Positions 39,568 to 51,539 of a DNA stretch of 64,000 nt are shown piece after piece (the stretch's first letter is position 1; every line of letters begins with the position of its first letter). Source of the DNA: Casuarius casuarius (taxonomy: Eukaryota > Chordata > Aves > Casuariiformes > Casuariidae); contig PTFA01000160.1 in NCBI GenBank assembly GCA_003342895.1, positions 313,483-377,482 of the forward strand, read 5' to 3'. The translations under genes were made by a program, and so were the position numbers. A model generated the notes under the pieces. That model made no database searches. It was not told the DNA's origin and saw only the letters and a list, made by a program, of their open reading frames with translations.

Positions 39568-41524
39568 TTCAGTATTCTCCAAAAACTGAGGCTAACAAGG
39601 CCTGCGTTCCCTGAAGCTGTCGTTGCGCTGAGATCTGGCAGTGGTTTATTCCCTTTGCCCCAGGAAAGCCATGGGAAACTTGGGGCAGGTGCTTTACTCA
39701 AACGGACGTTAACCAGAGCCAGCGCTGAGAACGTGCCGTATCGTCTCGCCCGACGGAGCACGTTCCCTCAGCCCGGAGCGGGCAGCCGCGAAGGCCAACC
39801 TTGGCCATGGGGCACGGCCGGCAGCTTCGTGATCAGCTGCCAAGGGCTGGGCTTTTCTACACAGAGAGTTCCCCAGCGCCATTCTCCCCTCGCTCAGATC
39901 AGGGGGACTGGAAACGTCTGGTCACCTCCTGGGGCTGGGATGAAGCAGTGTTTTGCAGCTACCTGCGAGGGCCACGTATACCAACACCGGTCGCAAAACC
40001 CAGTGGAAGACAGGGCCCGTGCTGGAACGGGGACATGAAGTTTGTCCGCAGGGTCCAGGAACCTGTAGAAACGAGTCGCACTGGTGGGGACCGCAGCAGA
40101 AACTGCTGGAGAAAGAGAGAGGAGAAAGGGTTGGGATGCTGGCAAGGACCAGAAATTGCTTTCCTGAATGAGGTATGATTTTTGCAGCCTTGCCGAAGAA
40201 GGAGGTGGGTGGACCCATCCCACTGCAGCTGCTGATACCACCTCCAGACACGCTGGCGCAAAACCCTCGTTTCAGAATGACTGAGGGGTTTCGGGGCTGC
40301 TGGCAGTGGAAGCTTGCCTATAAAAGACTCCTCATCTCCTTCCACACTTGAGGGACATCTCCAGACCTCCCACTTCCCTGCGTATTTCCCATCCCTTCCT
40401 TCGTAATGGGGAGCATCCCTCGTATCTGCTGTATCCACCCCCACCACACCACTGCTCTTCGTGCTTTAGCCCATGCCAAAAGGTTTCTTTGCCCCATCCT
40501 GCCCGTTTTCCCCCCAGTTGTCCTCCCCGCCTTTCCTCCTCAGGTGCTTTCGTTCACCCCGGGCAGGGGACGGTGTGCCTGGGCTGCGGAGCTGCTGCCC
40601 GGCTCCCGACCGGGGCTGGCGCGGCTCCAGCTAGGTCAGAGCCGGCACAGCAGCGCTCGACTCCATTCCCAACCCCTCAGCGTGGCCGAGCAGTAAGTCA
40701 TGCTTTCTTGCAGAAAGTGCTTCTAATGGATGTGACTGCCGCCGGTCACTCGCTCCCCGAGTCACGTAGTCCATTTGTTGTAAATAACCCAGCAAGTCTG
40801 ACCTGAAGCTGAAATCACTGTCCCTTCCACACAAGAGTCATAGAGAAATGCCTTATTTTAGAAAGTCCCAGGAGAGGAAGGAAACAGAAACTTCTTGTAA
40901 GGACCGAAAGTTTCCCTCAGGATGAAACACTGACGGGGACCACCTGGCATTGAGGAGGTGATTAGATGTGGTGGTCAGCAGCTTTGCCTGCTCATTGAAG
41001 AAGATGTGCAAGCTGTGTATTTCAGGTGGTTTCCATTCGAGCTGCTAGAGAAGAAATGACAGTGCTGCTATGAGTGTTGGGCAGTAAATGCTGGCAGGCA
41101 GGATGGTGGTGGGCAGGAGCCGCTGAGCCCTTCGGCACCCTCTCGCCAGCCTGGCCGGTGGCTCCCCACGAGAGCTCCCTTGTCGTGCTCTGGCCTCCTG
41201 CAACGCTGGCAGCTGGCTTCTGCTCCGAGGGAAGAGGTTATTTGTTTATCTGATCGGCGCCTTTCAAAATGTTGCTGGCTCCCCAGCCTACCCAGAAGTC
41301 AAGTCGTCGCTTGGTTAGTCCAGACTTCTAGCAGCTTTGAGTGAGAGCTGAGAAGTTGCCGTATGTCATGTTAGAAGTGAAATGCCAGGTAATAACTGCC
41401 ACCCTTCTGTCCCCAGCCCCTAAGCGCAGCTCTGGTTCCCTGCTCGAACTCCATCCCTCTCCCAAAGCGCCCTACAGTTCTTTCCTTGCTCTCTCTTCCC
41501 TTGGTGTCCAGCCATCACCCTATT

Positions 41525-41538
41525 CCCCCCCCCCCCCA
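41525..41538. repeat. C14 homopolymer
   Basis: Fourteen consecutive C lie in a pyrimidine-rich stretch (about 41400-41720). The length is likely to be unreliable in the assembly. Confidence 0.9.
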
Positions 41539-44469
41539 ATGCAAGGTTTTGGGTTGTCCCTCCTCTTTCAAACTCTACCACTCTCTTGTGTTTTGACACG
41601 GAGGTTTCTCACCTCCTTTAGTTTCCTGATGTTCTGCGCACCGCTCTCACCTCATCCTCCTCTGCTTTCTGTTCTGAATTCACAGTTTCTTACGTCGTCT
41701 TCCTCCTTGCTTCTTTGAACTCCCATTTCTGAGTAGGATTCCCCCCTCAGAGCGCAAGTGTGCTCTCACCTACAACGTTACAAAAAATATCCTGGGGCCT
41801 ATCGTCTTCGTTAAGTAACTTCTCCCGCCGTCACCCCTAGAGCCGCTGCGTGCGCTGGCTGCAGCCTGGGGTCCTCCGCATCCCGGCTCACCTCCCGAGA
41901 CACCCTCGGTCTTCCCGGCCTCTCGCTCCAAGAGCTGCCGTTCGTCCGCCTCCTCCTCGGAAGGAAATCCTTCCAGCACGGAGACCTCCAGCCGAGCCGG
42001 AGCGGACGGCAGCCTCCCCTGGTCCCCAGGCCACCTCCGCTCCGTCCTCGCAACTAGGAATCTTCCTGTTTTTGAGAACAAGGAGAAATAAAAGAAGAAC
42101 AAAAGGAGAAGGAGCAGCAGAAAAGGAGAAGGAATAACAAAACTGAGCAGCAAAAAGCAGAAGGCAAGGCAAGATGGAGCAGCGCAGAAAGCAGAAGGCA
42201 GGGCAGAACGGAGTAACACCAAAACGCGGGGCCCGGCCGAGCGAGCTCCTGGAAGGCTCCGCGGTGCGGGAGGGCTCGAGCGGCGGATCAGCCTGTCCGG
42301 AGAGGGGCAGCCTCCGTCCTTCGAGGTCTGCAAGGCCGGGTGGTGGAAAGCCCTGAGCAGCTTCGTCTGACTTGGCGTGAGCAGGAGGTCGGGCCGGAGG
42401 CCTCCTGAGGTCCCTTCCAATGTGGATGCTCCCGTGATCCTCTCATCCGGCTGTTCCTCATGTGCTGCCGCGCGGTTCTTGCAGGCCAGGGGGGTTTCTC
42501 CGTGCACGGGGCAGGCCCGGAGAGCACGGGGCGGCTCCCGCCTGAGAGGTGCGTGGGGGACGCGTGCTTCCCCGTCACGCACCTTCGCCGTTCCTGAAGA
42601 GCGCTGCAAAAGGGGAACTGTCGCCTGCACAGCACCGGCGTTTGCCTGAAACGAGAGGACTTCTGCTCCAGGTGCGTGTCACGAAAGTCAGCGGCACCTG
42701 CCAGCTGCAGCGGCGTCGCGGACCCCAAGGACGCAGGGACCGGTGCCGAGTCCTGCGGAGTCTCCAGGCGGACGAGTGCTGCGCGTCGCCGTCTCCAAAC
42801 CTCGGCTTTCCCTGCGCTCTGCAGAGCAGGGAGGAAGGGAGGGCAAGAAAACGGCAAACTGCAGCTGTCTTTCCCCCAAACCGTGTGTCCCATTTGGGAC
42901 CTGCCGTAACGCGGTCTCCAAACGGACCGTCCTCCGGGCACCTCCAGGTACCAGCTCATGGTTGACCTCACTCATGGCTCATTCCTAAAGAGCAATAATG
43001 AGTTTATTGACATAGTGACATTTGTTTCATACTAAACCATTTATTTGAAAGGTTCAAAGCAGCAAGATTTGTAATTAGTGCCCTTTTGGAGGCGGTGTTG
43101 ATGCTCTCGCTTGCAGGTGCCACCGCGCGGCGGAGGGCGAGGAGTCACCGAGGGCCACCGCACGCTGCCATGGCAGAACCGAAAGCGTGGAAACCGCTTA
43201 CGAGAAAGCGGAGAGCTGCAAGGAAGTCGCACGCGGGGCCGGAGCCAAGTGGCAGCTGCAGGAGCCTCGGGCCAGGAGCCTCCCTTCGGGATGCGGGGAC
43301 GGCGCGCTCGGGGCATCCTTGTGCGGGAGACGGGCCGCAAGCAGCCTCCCCTCCCTCTCCCACCTCCACTTGCTTCCTTGCCTTCCCCATCCCTCCCCTT
43401 CCCATCGCGTCGTGTGCTTGCGTGCCAATCCCAGCAGATTTAGGAAAGAAAAACATAACCGAAATGCTTTGCCCATACCTTCAGCGCTGCTAAATAGCAG
43501 CTTGGGCAAGTGCCTTGCCTGGGAAACGGGCCACTGCCGGGAAGCCCGGGGGACCCGGTGCAGACAGGCAGGAGACGGTGCCAGCTCCGCGGTGCCCTGG
43601 GAGCGGGGGCCACCTCCGAGCCCCGTGTCCCGCAGCAGGGAGCAGCACGTACAGGAGCTCTCAGCTGCTCTGCTTTTCTGTGCCTGCAGCTTTGGGAGCA
43701 ATCCCTTAATTCTGGGGAAGTGCACTAATATTTACTAAGAAAAACGTCTAATTTCCCCACGAGAGGCTAAAGGTTAATATTAGAGCACAGTAAAGTTAGT
43801 ACCAGATGTCCCTTGGAATTGCAGGGAGGAAAATCATTTTCCTGGGTCCCAGATGAGCTTCAGCATCGTTCCTCGGCCACGACAGAGGCCCCGCGGCCCC
43901 GTCTGCACGAGCCCCCCGCCGCGAGCAGGGAGCAGCAGGGCTCTGCGGGCTCGTACAGCCCTGCCGTGCCCGGGCCCTCGGCGGCAGCTCTTTTGCTTGT
44001 CCTCCGTCAGGTCCCCTCGTAGCTTCGCAAGGTGCCCAGGTCGCTCTCGGCACGAGCAACTCGCTGCCCGGGCCACGCTCCTGCCCTGCTGCCGCTCCGC
44101 AGCCGGAGCGGGTCCATCCGCGTTCGCCCCTCGCGGCGCTGTTAAATAGCGCTTTTTGCTAGCCGTGTGCTTGCACCGCTGCAGCAAGAGGTCAGCAAGC
44201 AGCCATCGAAACGGGGCCAATTCAGGAAAAACAGCTCAAAGTTTGGCNGAGCAGAGTCACCCAACTGTGCATGAAGGCTGCGGCTGCACGGCAGGAGCTG
44301 CTCGAGCCGCCTGACCCCGAAAAGGAGCCGGACAGGGCGCTATCCGGGGGCGGCCGCGTCCGGGGGGTCTCCGGTGACCCCGGGGGGGCATTTGCCGGCG
44401 GGTGTCTGCGGCACGGCGAGCTCCGGTCCTGCCGTCGCGGGCAGCCTGGCCCCGCCGGGAGAGGTGGAG

Positions 44470-44623
44470 AGCGGGGGCGGCCCCGGGGGGACGGGGCGGC
44501 CCCAAGGGGCCGGGGAAGACGAGGGCGGCCCCGGGAGGACGGGGCGGCCCGGGACGGGGGCGGCCCCGGGGCGGGGGGCCGGGAGGAGCCGGGGCCGGGG
44601 CCCTCCCCGGGGCGCGCCGCGGC
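44470..44623. repeat. GC-rich minisatellite around GGGCGGCCC
   Basis: At least five irregular copies of a unit built on GGGCGGCCC(C) occur near 44475, 44494, 44523, 44541 and 44558, with units of roughly 18-30 bases. Multiple G runs could form four-stranded structures. The array runs into the gap at 44624, so its true length is unknown. Confidence 0.65.
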
Positions 44624-44924
44624 NNNNNNNNNNNNNNNNNNNNNNNNNNNNNNNNNNNNNNNNNNNNNNNNNNNNNNNNNNNNNNNNNNNNNNNNNNNNN
44701 NNNNNNNNNNNNNNNNNNNNNNNNNNNNNNNNNNNNNNNNNNNNNNNNNNNNNNNNNNNNNNNNNNNNNNNNNNNNNNNNNNNNNNNNNNNNNNNNNNNN
44801 NNNNNNNNNNNNNNNNNNNNNNNNNNNNNNNNNNNNNNNNNNNNNNNNNNNNNNNNNNNNNNNNNNNNNNNNNNNNNNNNNNNNNNNNNNNNNNNNNNNN
44901 NNNNNNNNNNNNNNNNNNNNNNNN
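44624..44924. other. Assembly gap of 301 n
   Basis: A run of 301 unknown bases separates two extremely GC-rich flanks. Avian GC-rich promoters and first exons are often lost in such gaps. Confidence 0.98.
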
Positions 44925-45060
44925 ACCGGCCCGTCCGCGGGTGCGGAGCGGGGTCTCCGGGCGCCTCCCGTCCGGCCGCGTCGGTCCGCGAAACGCCGCT
45001 TTGCAGCTCAATTTAAAACGAGCATCGTCCTTGGTGCTGCGGGTTTTTTGACCGCGTAAT

Positions 45061-48000
45061 GAAATTTTCGGGACCCTTCCAGTCTGGCCGCACCGGGTGA
45101 AACCTGGAGGATGGCAACACTGAATCGTGCTGTAGTCGCTGAGGGTTCAGCCTGGACGTGGCCGTTTCTCCCTCAGCTGCAGCCCGTCCTCGCAGCTGTG
45201 TACATTCCCGGTGCGGGGAATTCACCAGCACGTAAATAAATGGTTCAGTGAACTGCGACTAGACAAATAAAAAGTGGTAGATTGCTGTTTGTATTCGTTT
45301 GATATGATGCAAAGAGTATGATGCCAGAAGCCCCATCTAGGAAACTTTTTTCCTTTTTTAAAGCAGATATATTGGTACATTTGGAGCTCTGCAGTGCTTT
45401 AGCTGTTTGCATCAGTTGCATCAGTTTTCACTTCGGTTACAAAAGACGTTTTAAATTATGTTTAGAAACGTGATAGCTATCAGCTCTAAGATGTGTTTTA
45501 AAATACTGCTCTGTAGGGTTGTTCACTGTTTGGTGATTTTTTAAGAGCAGCTGAAAGACTGGAATTTAGTCCTCAAAGGAGGAAAAAAGTCTGTAATCCA
45601 GGTCATTACGGCTTAGAAAGTATGCAGAAGCGTGGCTTAGAGATGCAATAAGAAAGTTTAGCTAATGAGCAAATGCTGAGCTGCGGCATTTGTCCCCTTT
45701 TCCGTTCATCCTTTGTAATGATGCTATCTGTCTAAAGATGGGGGGAAAACCCGAAGCGCAACGGAGCTCGCAGCAGCCTCGTCATCTCAGGCATCTTGAA
45801 TTATTTTTTGAGTCTGAGAAAGAGCTGATACCGGGTATCTCGGTGAGCGTGCAGATTTTATCTGTCTGGGCTCTTGTGAGCTAACTGGGGCAGCAACGTC
45901 TCGCCCCGCGTCGGGCGGCGCTGGAGCTGGCCCTCCTGAGTGGCGGCAGCGAGGGCGCGATTGCCTGCGTCGGATTTTCTCGGCGGATAAAACCCGGGCG
46001 AGGGGATCGTGCAGCTTTGCTCGGAGGACGTTACACTCTTTCTCTCTCCCCCAAGCAGTTTGTTAAAACCAGATAAACATCACGGCAAACTCGTTCTTAG
46101 CCATATCTCTGCAATTTTAAAGCGTTATTGGAGTGATGCTCTTTTGATGACCTGCGTGCCCGAAGCGAAGACCTCGGGCGACTCGGGGCCCCGAGAGGGC
46201 ACCTCCTCCCTGCGCCGTGTCGCCGGACAGGCGTCACAAAGCAGAAGTGCCGGGGGGGGACGCTTCTGCCGGGGGATTTGTGGTGCCGGGGCTGCAGGGA
46301 TCCTGCTGCCCTGCGTGTTTGGTCCCATGGGCGTGAGCCTGGCCAAGGCGCTGGGTGGGCCGGCCTGCAGGCGCGGGGACGGGCTGCCCCGAGGCCGTGC
46401 TTGCAGCGGCAGGGGACGAGGATACGGCAGCAAACTCGTTGCATCTCCCTGCGGTGAAGTATTGCTGGCGACTGGGTTGTTTGCAGCGAGCATCCCTAAG
46501 GCTGAACAACTTCTATGCCAGGGTTCAGCAAGCCGAGGTGAGCTGCAAATGACGATGTCTGATGTGCCCATCTGCAACTCGGCAGAGCCGCGTTGTACCT
46601 TCGTTGCCTCCTTCGCCCGGAGATGGTCGTGCCGTCGCACCGGCTCTCGCTTGCATGCACCCACCTGCCTGCAAAGAGTTAAAAGGAAAAAAAAGTCCTC
46701 TACTGTGGCAGATTTTGCTTCCCGTCCCATCTGTGCTCCCTTATTGACATCTGCTGAGCTTTAATGTGTTTTGTACACTGCAGATAGTCCAAAGGTTATT
46801 TTAAGGCTGCAGGTTCTCCGATAGCTGAGACCTGCCTGGAGCCTGGCAGCCTCGAGCATCCCGCTGTGGTTCCCGGCTCCCAGGGTGTCGTGGCGGCAGG
46901 GTAACCCGGCGGACAGCCGTGCCCCGGCGCTGCCGGGCTGCTGTCATCGATGGAAACGTGCCCTCAGCATCGGTTTTGAGCACGTCCGTAGTGTGCGTTC
47001 TCGTAATCAGTCTTGTCCCAGCCGTTACCTTCATCCTTGGTTTTTCAAGCCACGTTATTTCACTGCTTGCATCGGGTGCTGCTCACGAGCAGGGTTTTGC
47101 AGAACCTCATTTGCAATCTGAGATCATTTATTTGAACCATGAGATACTGAAAATGAATGAGAAAAGCATGTAAGGGAATGTTCTGCTCTTGCTTTAATTT
47201 AGGAAAATCCAATTTAGGAGCCTGCTGTCTCCCTGCATGCAAACGGATGCTTAAATTAAATGGTAAATCTTCGAGGACGAATGGCCGAGCAGACCTGAAA
47301 CCCGAATTCTGGCCCTGGGGGCTGGCTGCTTCGGAAACCGCCTGCTCGCGAGCGTCGCTCGGAGCTGCCCGGGCGTTGCGGTGTCTCCGCACCCGGAGGC
47401 TTGTGCTGTCTGCGGGGAGGCGAGAGCCCCACCGCGGCCTCCCCGCGCGTCCGGGGAGCGGCACCGCTCCCCAAGGCAGGCAGCGAGACCGGAGCCCCGG
47501 CGTTTCCTGCGCGCTGTCGCGATCCTTTGCATTCTCCAGATACCTGATATCTTTTCCAAAGCTAATAACTAACTGTTTTTCTTAACACAGCAAGTTAAAA
47601 AATAGTGCTGCCTGCAAATGGAGGAGAGCAATGCGGAAAAACTGGGGGAGCTGATGCTCATCTGCTCGTGCACTGAGCAGCCTCTGCCTTGGACCCCTTG
47701 GAAGGGTCTTCTGAGCCCTGTGCAAAGGGTCTGGGCTCTCTAACCGTTTTGTTGCTTGTTTGTTTTTTTTGGAAAAAGGCTTCTTTGACTACTTTTTTAC
47801 CATTTCAAGACACATCCTGTGGACTTTCTCCTGCAGGGATCTGTCCTTACCCAGGCAGGCTCGGAGATGGGAGCCGGCATTTGCTGGACAATGTGGGAGG
47901 GAGAACTGAACAGTTATTAATGACTAGATTTGGTCTTTTAATTTTAAATTGCATATTGCTGTTGTCACCTTCCTCATTCCTCGCTCTCATTTTAATGAAT

Positions 48001-48465
48001 GGCTGCTTTGGCTCCCGGGGCGTCCGACCTTGCCTGGCATCTCCCCTCCGTGCTATTGCAGGTCATGGACCGCCAGCGGGGATACGTTTCTTACTGCTTC
48101 ATGACGTATGGAAATCTAAGAGGGCTTCAGAGCTTTAGGGCAGGGGCTTTGCAGAAGCTCCCAGCAGCGGTCTGAGCTCTACCACGTGTAGCCTCTGGAG
48201 GAAACCTTGGTGAGACTTCAGAGGAGGAAGGATGCAGCTGCTGCTGAGGACTTCTAAAAATGTGACTTTTCGTCTCAGAGCTTAACAACAGTAGCTACAG
48301 TTTTTCTGTGAATAGTTATAACAACACATATCTAGTACATTAGGTCTGTACAGATCCACATCCCTTCCTAGCTGCTCCCCCCCTATACAAGAGGGATTAT
48401 AGGTTTTTTTCCTATTTAATGATGTGTTTTATTCTCATGTGCTGCTTTATATAACTCGCCTCGCT
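45061..48465. other. Upstream flank of CYSLTR1
   Basis: AT-rich at 45230-45680, then CpG-rich at 45880-47520, then mixed up to the splice acceptor. Untranslated CYSLTR1 exons may lie here or beyond, but none can be identified by eye. Confidence 0.4.
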
Positions 48466-48479
48466 TTCTCGTCCTTAGG
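48466..48479 (+). promoter_or_regulatory. CYSLTR1: Splice acceptor before the CYSLTR1 coding exon
   Basis: A pyrimidine-rich run ends in TTAG with AG at 48477-48478, so the exon would begin at 48479, 45 bases before the ATG. Mammalian CYSLTR1 has untranslated 5' exons joined to a single coding exon, and this acceptor fits that structure. An in-frame TGA lies at 48482, inside the exon. The upstream donor exon could not be located; the GC-rich island near 43.1-45.1 kb is one candidate. Confidence 0.7.
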
Positions 48480-48523
48480 CCTGAAATTCATTGCCAAGCA
48501 AAGTCGGTCATCGCCCAGGAAAC

Positions 48524-49561
48524 ATGACCATCCTGTCCGATAACTTGTCGTGCCATCACGCCATCGATGACTTCCGCAACAGAGTGTACTCCACGTTGTA
48601 CTCCATGATCTCGATCATGGGCTTTGTGGGAAACGGTGTCGTCCTGTACGTGCTCATAAAAACCTACCGGCAGAAGACCGCCTTCCAGATATACATGCTG
48701 AACCTGGCCGTTTCTGACTTTCTGTGTGTTTGCACGCTGCCTCTGCGGGTCGTGTACTATGTCCACAAAGGAAACTGGTTCTTCAGTGATTTCTTGTGCA
48801 GGATCAGTTCGTACGCGCTGTACGTCAACCTGTATTGCAGCATTTTCTTCATGACTGCAATGAGCTTCTTTCGTTGCATAGCCATCGTTTTTCCAGTCCA
48901 GAATATCAACTTGGTCACGGAGAAAAAGGCTAAAATGGTCTGCGCTGGCATCTGGATTTTCGTCACCCTGACGAGCGCTCCCTTTCTGCGCAACGGAAGC
49001 TACGAACACGGCAACAAGACCAAGTGCTTCGAGCCTCCCGAAAACTCCCAGAAGACAAATCTAGTGGTGATCCTGGATTTGATTGCCCTGTTTGTGGGCT
49101 TCATTTTTCCCTTCGTCGTCATCACCATCTGCTACGCCATGATCATACGGACCTTACTGAAGAACTCCTTGAAGAAGAACCAGGCTAACCGCAAGAAAGC
49201 CGTCTGGATGATCGTCATCGTGACAGCTACCTTCCTGGTCAGCTTCACCCCCTACCACATCCTGCGCACGGTCCACCTCCACGTGCTGAGGCTGAAGAAC
49301 GCCAGCTGCGAGGATGCCATCTACTTGCAGAAGGCCGTGGTGGTCACGCTGCCCCTGGCAGCTGCCAACTGCTGCTTCGACCCGCTCCTCTACTTCTTCT
49401 CCGGGGGCAACTTTCGGCAGAGGCTCACCACGTTTCGGAAGGCCTCTTCCTCCAGCATGACGCAAGCCTTCAGGAAGAAGTTCTCCATAAAAGAGAAGGA
49501 TGAGGAACCCCTTGGAGAGAGCCACAAGGAGAACGGGAACGTGTCCGGGGTCCCTTTGTAA
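48524..49561 (+). CDS. CYSLTR1: Cysteinyl leukotriene receptor 1, complete
   Basis: This gene encodes a plasma-membrane class A G-protein-coupled receptor for cysteinyl leukotrienes (LTD4 is the preferred ligand in mammals), which acts in inflammatory cells and smooth muscle mainly through Gq. The product is 345 residues, against about 337 in human. Visible features are Asn37 in helix 1, Asp65 in LAVSD of helix 2, Cys92 at the top of helix 3 with its partner Cys168 in loop 2, FFRC in place of DRY (Arg117, as in mammalian CYSLTR1), Pro196 in helix 5, FTPYH (241-245) in helix 6 and DPLLY (286-290) in helix 7. Asn-X-Ser/Thr sites are at 7, 157, 164 and 259. The [19 protein letters not shown] block is essentially that of mammalian CYSLTR1, which separates it from CYSLTR2. 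The ATG at 48524 has A at -3, and an in-frame TGA at 48482 excludes an upstream start. The stop is TAA at 49559. The Ser- and Lys-rich tail is longer than in human. Identification is very secure. Confidence 0.97.
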   Translation: MTILSDNLSCHHAIDDFRNRVYSTLYSMISIMGFVGNGVVLYVLIKTYRQKTAFQIYMLNLAVSDFLCVCTLPLRVVYYVHKGNWFFSDFLCRISSYALYVNLYCSIFFMTAMSFFRCIAIVFPVQNINLVTEKKAKMVCAGIWIFVTLTSAPFLRNGSYEHGNKTKCFEPPENSQKTNLVVILDLIALFVGFIFPFVVITICYAMIIRTLLKNSLKKNQANRKKAVWMIVIVTATFLVSFTPYHILRTVHLHVLRLKNASCEDAIYLQKAVVVTLPLAAANCCFDPLLYFFSGGNFRQRLTTFRKASSSSMTQAFRKKFSIKEKDEEPLGESHKENGNVSGVPL

Positions 49562-51283
49562 GGGGCTGGCTTTTCCCGCAGGATCTCAAGTGGGCAACGG
49601 AGATCGCAGAACTGTTTTGGTAACCGTGAACAAAGCCCGCAAGTCACTGTTGCAATTAGAGACGTAATCGTTGGAGCGGACAGTCTCCGGTTTATCCTCC
49701 TTGGGAACGGTACTGGCGCGGCAGCCGGCGCGGAGATCCCGCTTCCGCTCCCTCCCCGGGCGTCTGTCCGCAAGGAGCATTTTCCAGTTAGAGATGTTAG
49801 GAAGGATTTCGTCTGTCTCAGGATAAGCTGGTGGCTGCTGTTTCCCCACCACAAACAAATGCAAGGGGATGAAATACTGACTCCGTTATAACGGGTGAAA
49901 ATCTTCTTGCTGGTTGCAGCAGGACGATGTTCTTGCCCGAGGAACGGCGGGTTTCGTGGAAGCAGCCGAGCCGTCGCGTTTTGCTGGCGTCCGTTGCTTC
50001 TGGTGTGTCGCATTTGCTGAATTTCTAGGAAGATCTTGTTTGTGGGAGCAGTTTTTAGAAACTGCGCTCGCCTAACGCGCAGTTGAAGTTTGCTCCAGTG
50101 GGTTGGGTCCTCTAAGGGCTGCAGCCCTGGGCTCGTCCGTCCACTTCTTCCCAGGTTTTACCTACAGCTGGAGCTCTGGGAGCTGAGAGTCCGGTGCAGG
50201 ATCTGGCCTGCCTTCTTGAAGTATTGGTTAACTAGGTTAAAAAGTCTGTAGAAGTGATTTTTTTTTAAATAGCCAAATATGGTTGATATGTGGCCCCATG
50301 CAAGACGGTGTCTCTTTGGGACATCTTGCAGAGAAGATCCCATGAGATCCCATGGGAGGATCTCTGGGAAAGACTGGGCACAAGGAGCCCAAGTACCAAA
50401 TGTCTGTCATGAGCCCGGGTGACACAAGGCTGAAACTTTCTTTGCGTACAGCATGATGAAAAGAGGGTTTGGGCCATGTTTCCTTTGTAAATAGAAACGT
50501 CCAAACCTTAGACATAAGAAAACATTGCTGGGCTTTTCAGGCGAACCCACCAAAAAGGCAGCAGGGCTCCCTCCTTTCCGGGGTGCAGCAAAGTCTGCGC
50601 CGCGGGATACATGAGCTGTCAGGAGAGAAGTGGAGATTTGTGCAGGACTAAGATTTTAGCTGGAAAACAGGAGTTAATAATGAGAAGCAAATATGTTTTG
50701 ATGTTGGGGTCGTTATGAAGTTGCTTGACGTTATCTTACATAAAGCAAATTGTTGCGACACTGTAAAACAGGAGCAAGCAGAAGGGTTCGGGTCTTTGGC
50801 GGTTCTGCGCGGGAGAAATGACCTTTACGCTGACACAAGAGGGTACATGTTTCCTGGGTCATCAAAAGGCAGTTTAAAAAGCAAAATCAGCTGCAAAATT
50901 TGTGGGTGTGAATTTTTAACAAGCACTGAAACCTCTTTAGAAAATTGTAGGGGTCTGTAAATTGGGAAAAGTCTGAAAACCGTCCATATGGAGTCACATC
51001 CATCGGTACAGCCCCCCTAATCCCCCCGAGGGCACGGCGCGCACAGTTTGGTGGGGATGGACCGGTCCGAGGAAGTGCGTGTAGCATGTGAGCTGGCTCA
51101 AACCTCTTCCTAAGGGTTACTACTATTATAAATGTGTCTCAAAGCATAAGGGCATTGTGTAACTTTAAATATAAATCATCTTGAAAAACTGAGTTTCAGA
51201 ATATATAGAAATAATATGCACCTTCCCAAATTTTTATTGTTTGTGTATTGTACAGTAAAGCTATATATATGTATATACATATA
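49562..51283 (+). other. CYSLTR1: Presumed CYSLTR1 3' untranslated region
   Basis: No gene is visible after the CYSLTR1 stop. The segment becomes increasingly A+T-rich from about 51110, as vertebrate 3' UTR ends often do. No AATAAA was found up to 51300. The best candidate processing signal is the variant AGTAAA at 51254-51259, followed by an 18-bp AT palindrome (51266-51283). A canonical AATAAA occurs much later, at 52966-52971, which would give a UTR of about 3.4 kb. The end point is a guess. Confidence 0.35.
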
Positions 51284-51539
51284 AATATGTTACGAACCGT
51301 TCTATTGTACCAACTGTCTTTTTCAAGGAGACAATGGGAATGGCAAGAGAAGCAGCAGGGTTTTTTTGCAACGGGGAAAACTATTTATGAAACGAGACTG
51401 CGGAAAATTAAATGGATGTGTTGCAAGTCCAAGCTGAAGAGTTGCTCTGTTTTCCGTGTCTTATTTTCTGCGCCGAGAGGGTCCTCCTAGCTACAGCACG
51501 TTCTTACCTACGCGCAGCGCTAGCGAGTACTTGTCACCC

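Larger units (their letters stand above)
35410..43089. other. Intergenic, rising GC
   Basis: AT-rich at 35570-36200 and 37850-38780; GC-rich at 36830-37400, 38870-39470 and 41800-42960. A purine-rich run at 42060-42200 and a pyrimidine-rich run at 41400-41720 are notable. The 286-codon minus frame at 41770-42630 overlaps several other frames and has no domain. Confidence 0.45.
43090..45060. promoter_or_regulatory. Strong CpG island with an internal gap
   Basis: G+C and CpG are very dense from about 43090, most extreme at 44300-44623, and continue after the gap to about 45060. Several GGGCGG boxes (Sp1-type) occur at 44475-44570. The island lies 3.4-5.4 kb upstream of the CYSLTR1 coding exon on the same scaffold, so it could carry a promoter or first exon of CYSLTR1 or of an unassembled gene. 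Open frames across it are explained by base composition and the n run. The function is inferred. Confidence 0.5.

Noticed and set aside
41770..42630. 286-codon open frame on the minus strand
   Set aside because: It includes a run of hydrophobic Leu/Phe made by the purine-rich plus strand at 42060-42200; no receptor or transporter pattern follows.
44271..45059. Long plus-strand frame rich in Arg-Gly-Arg-Pro repeats
   Set aside because: It is carried through the 301-base gap as unknown residues and its repeats simply reflect the GC minisatellite.
48491..48523. Extended CYSLTR1 start 11 codons upstream
   Set aside because: The codon at 48491 is TTG, not ATG; the ATG at 48524 has good context and an in-frame TGA lies just upstream.
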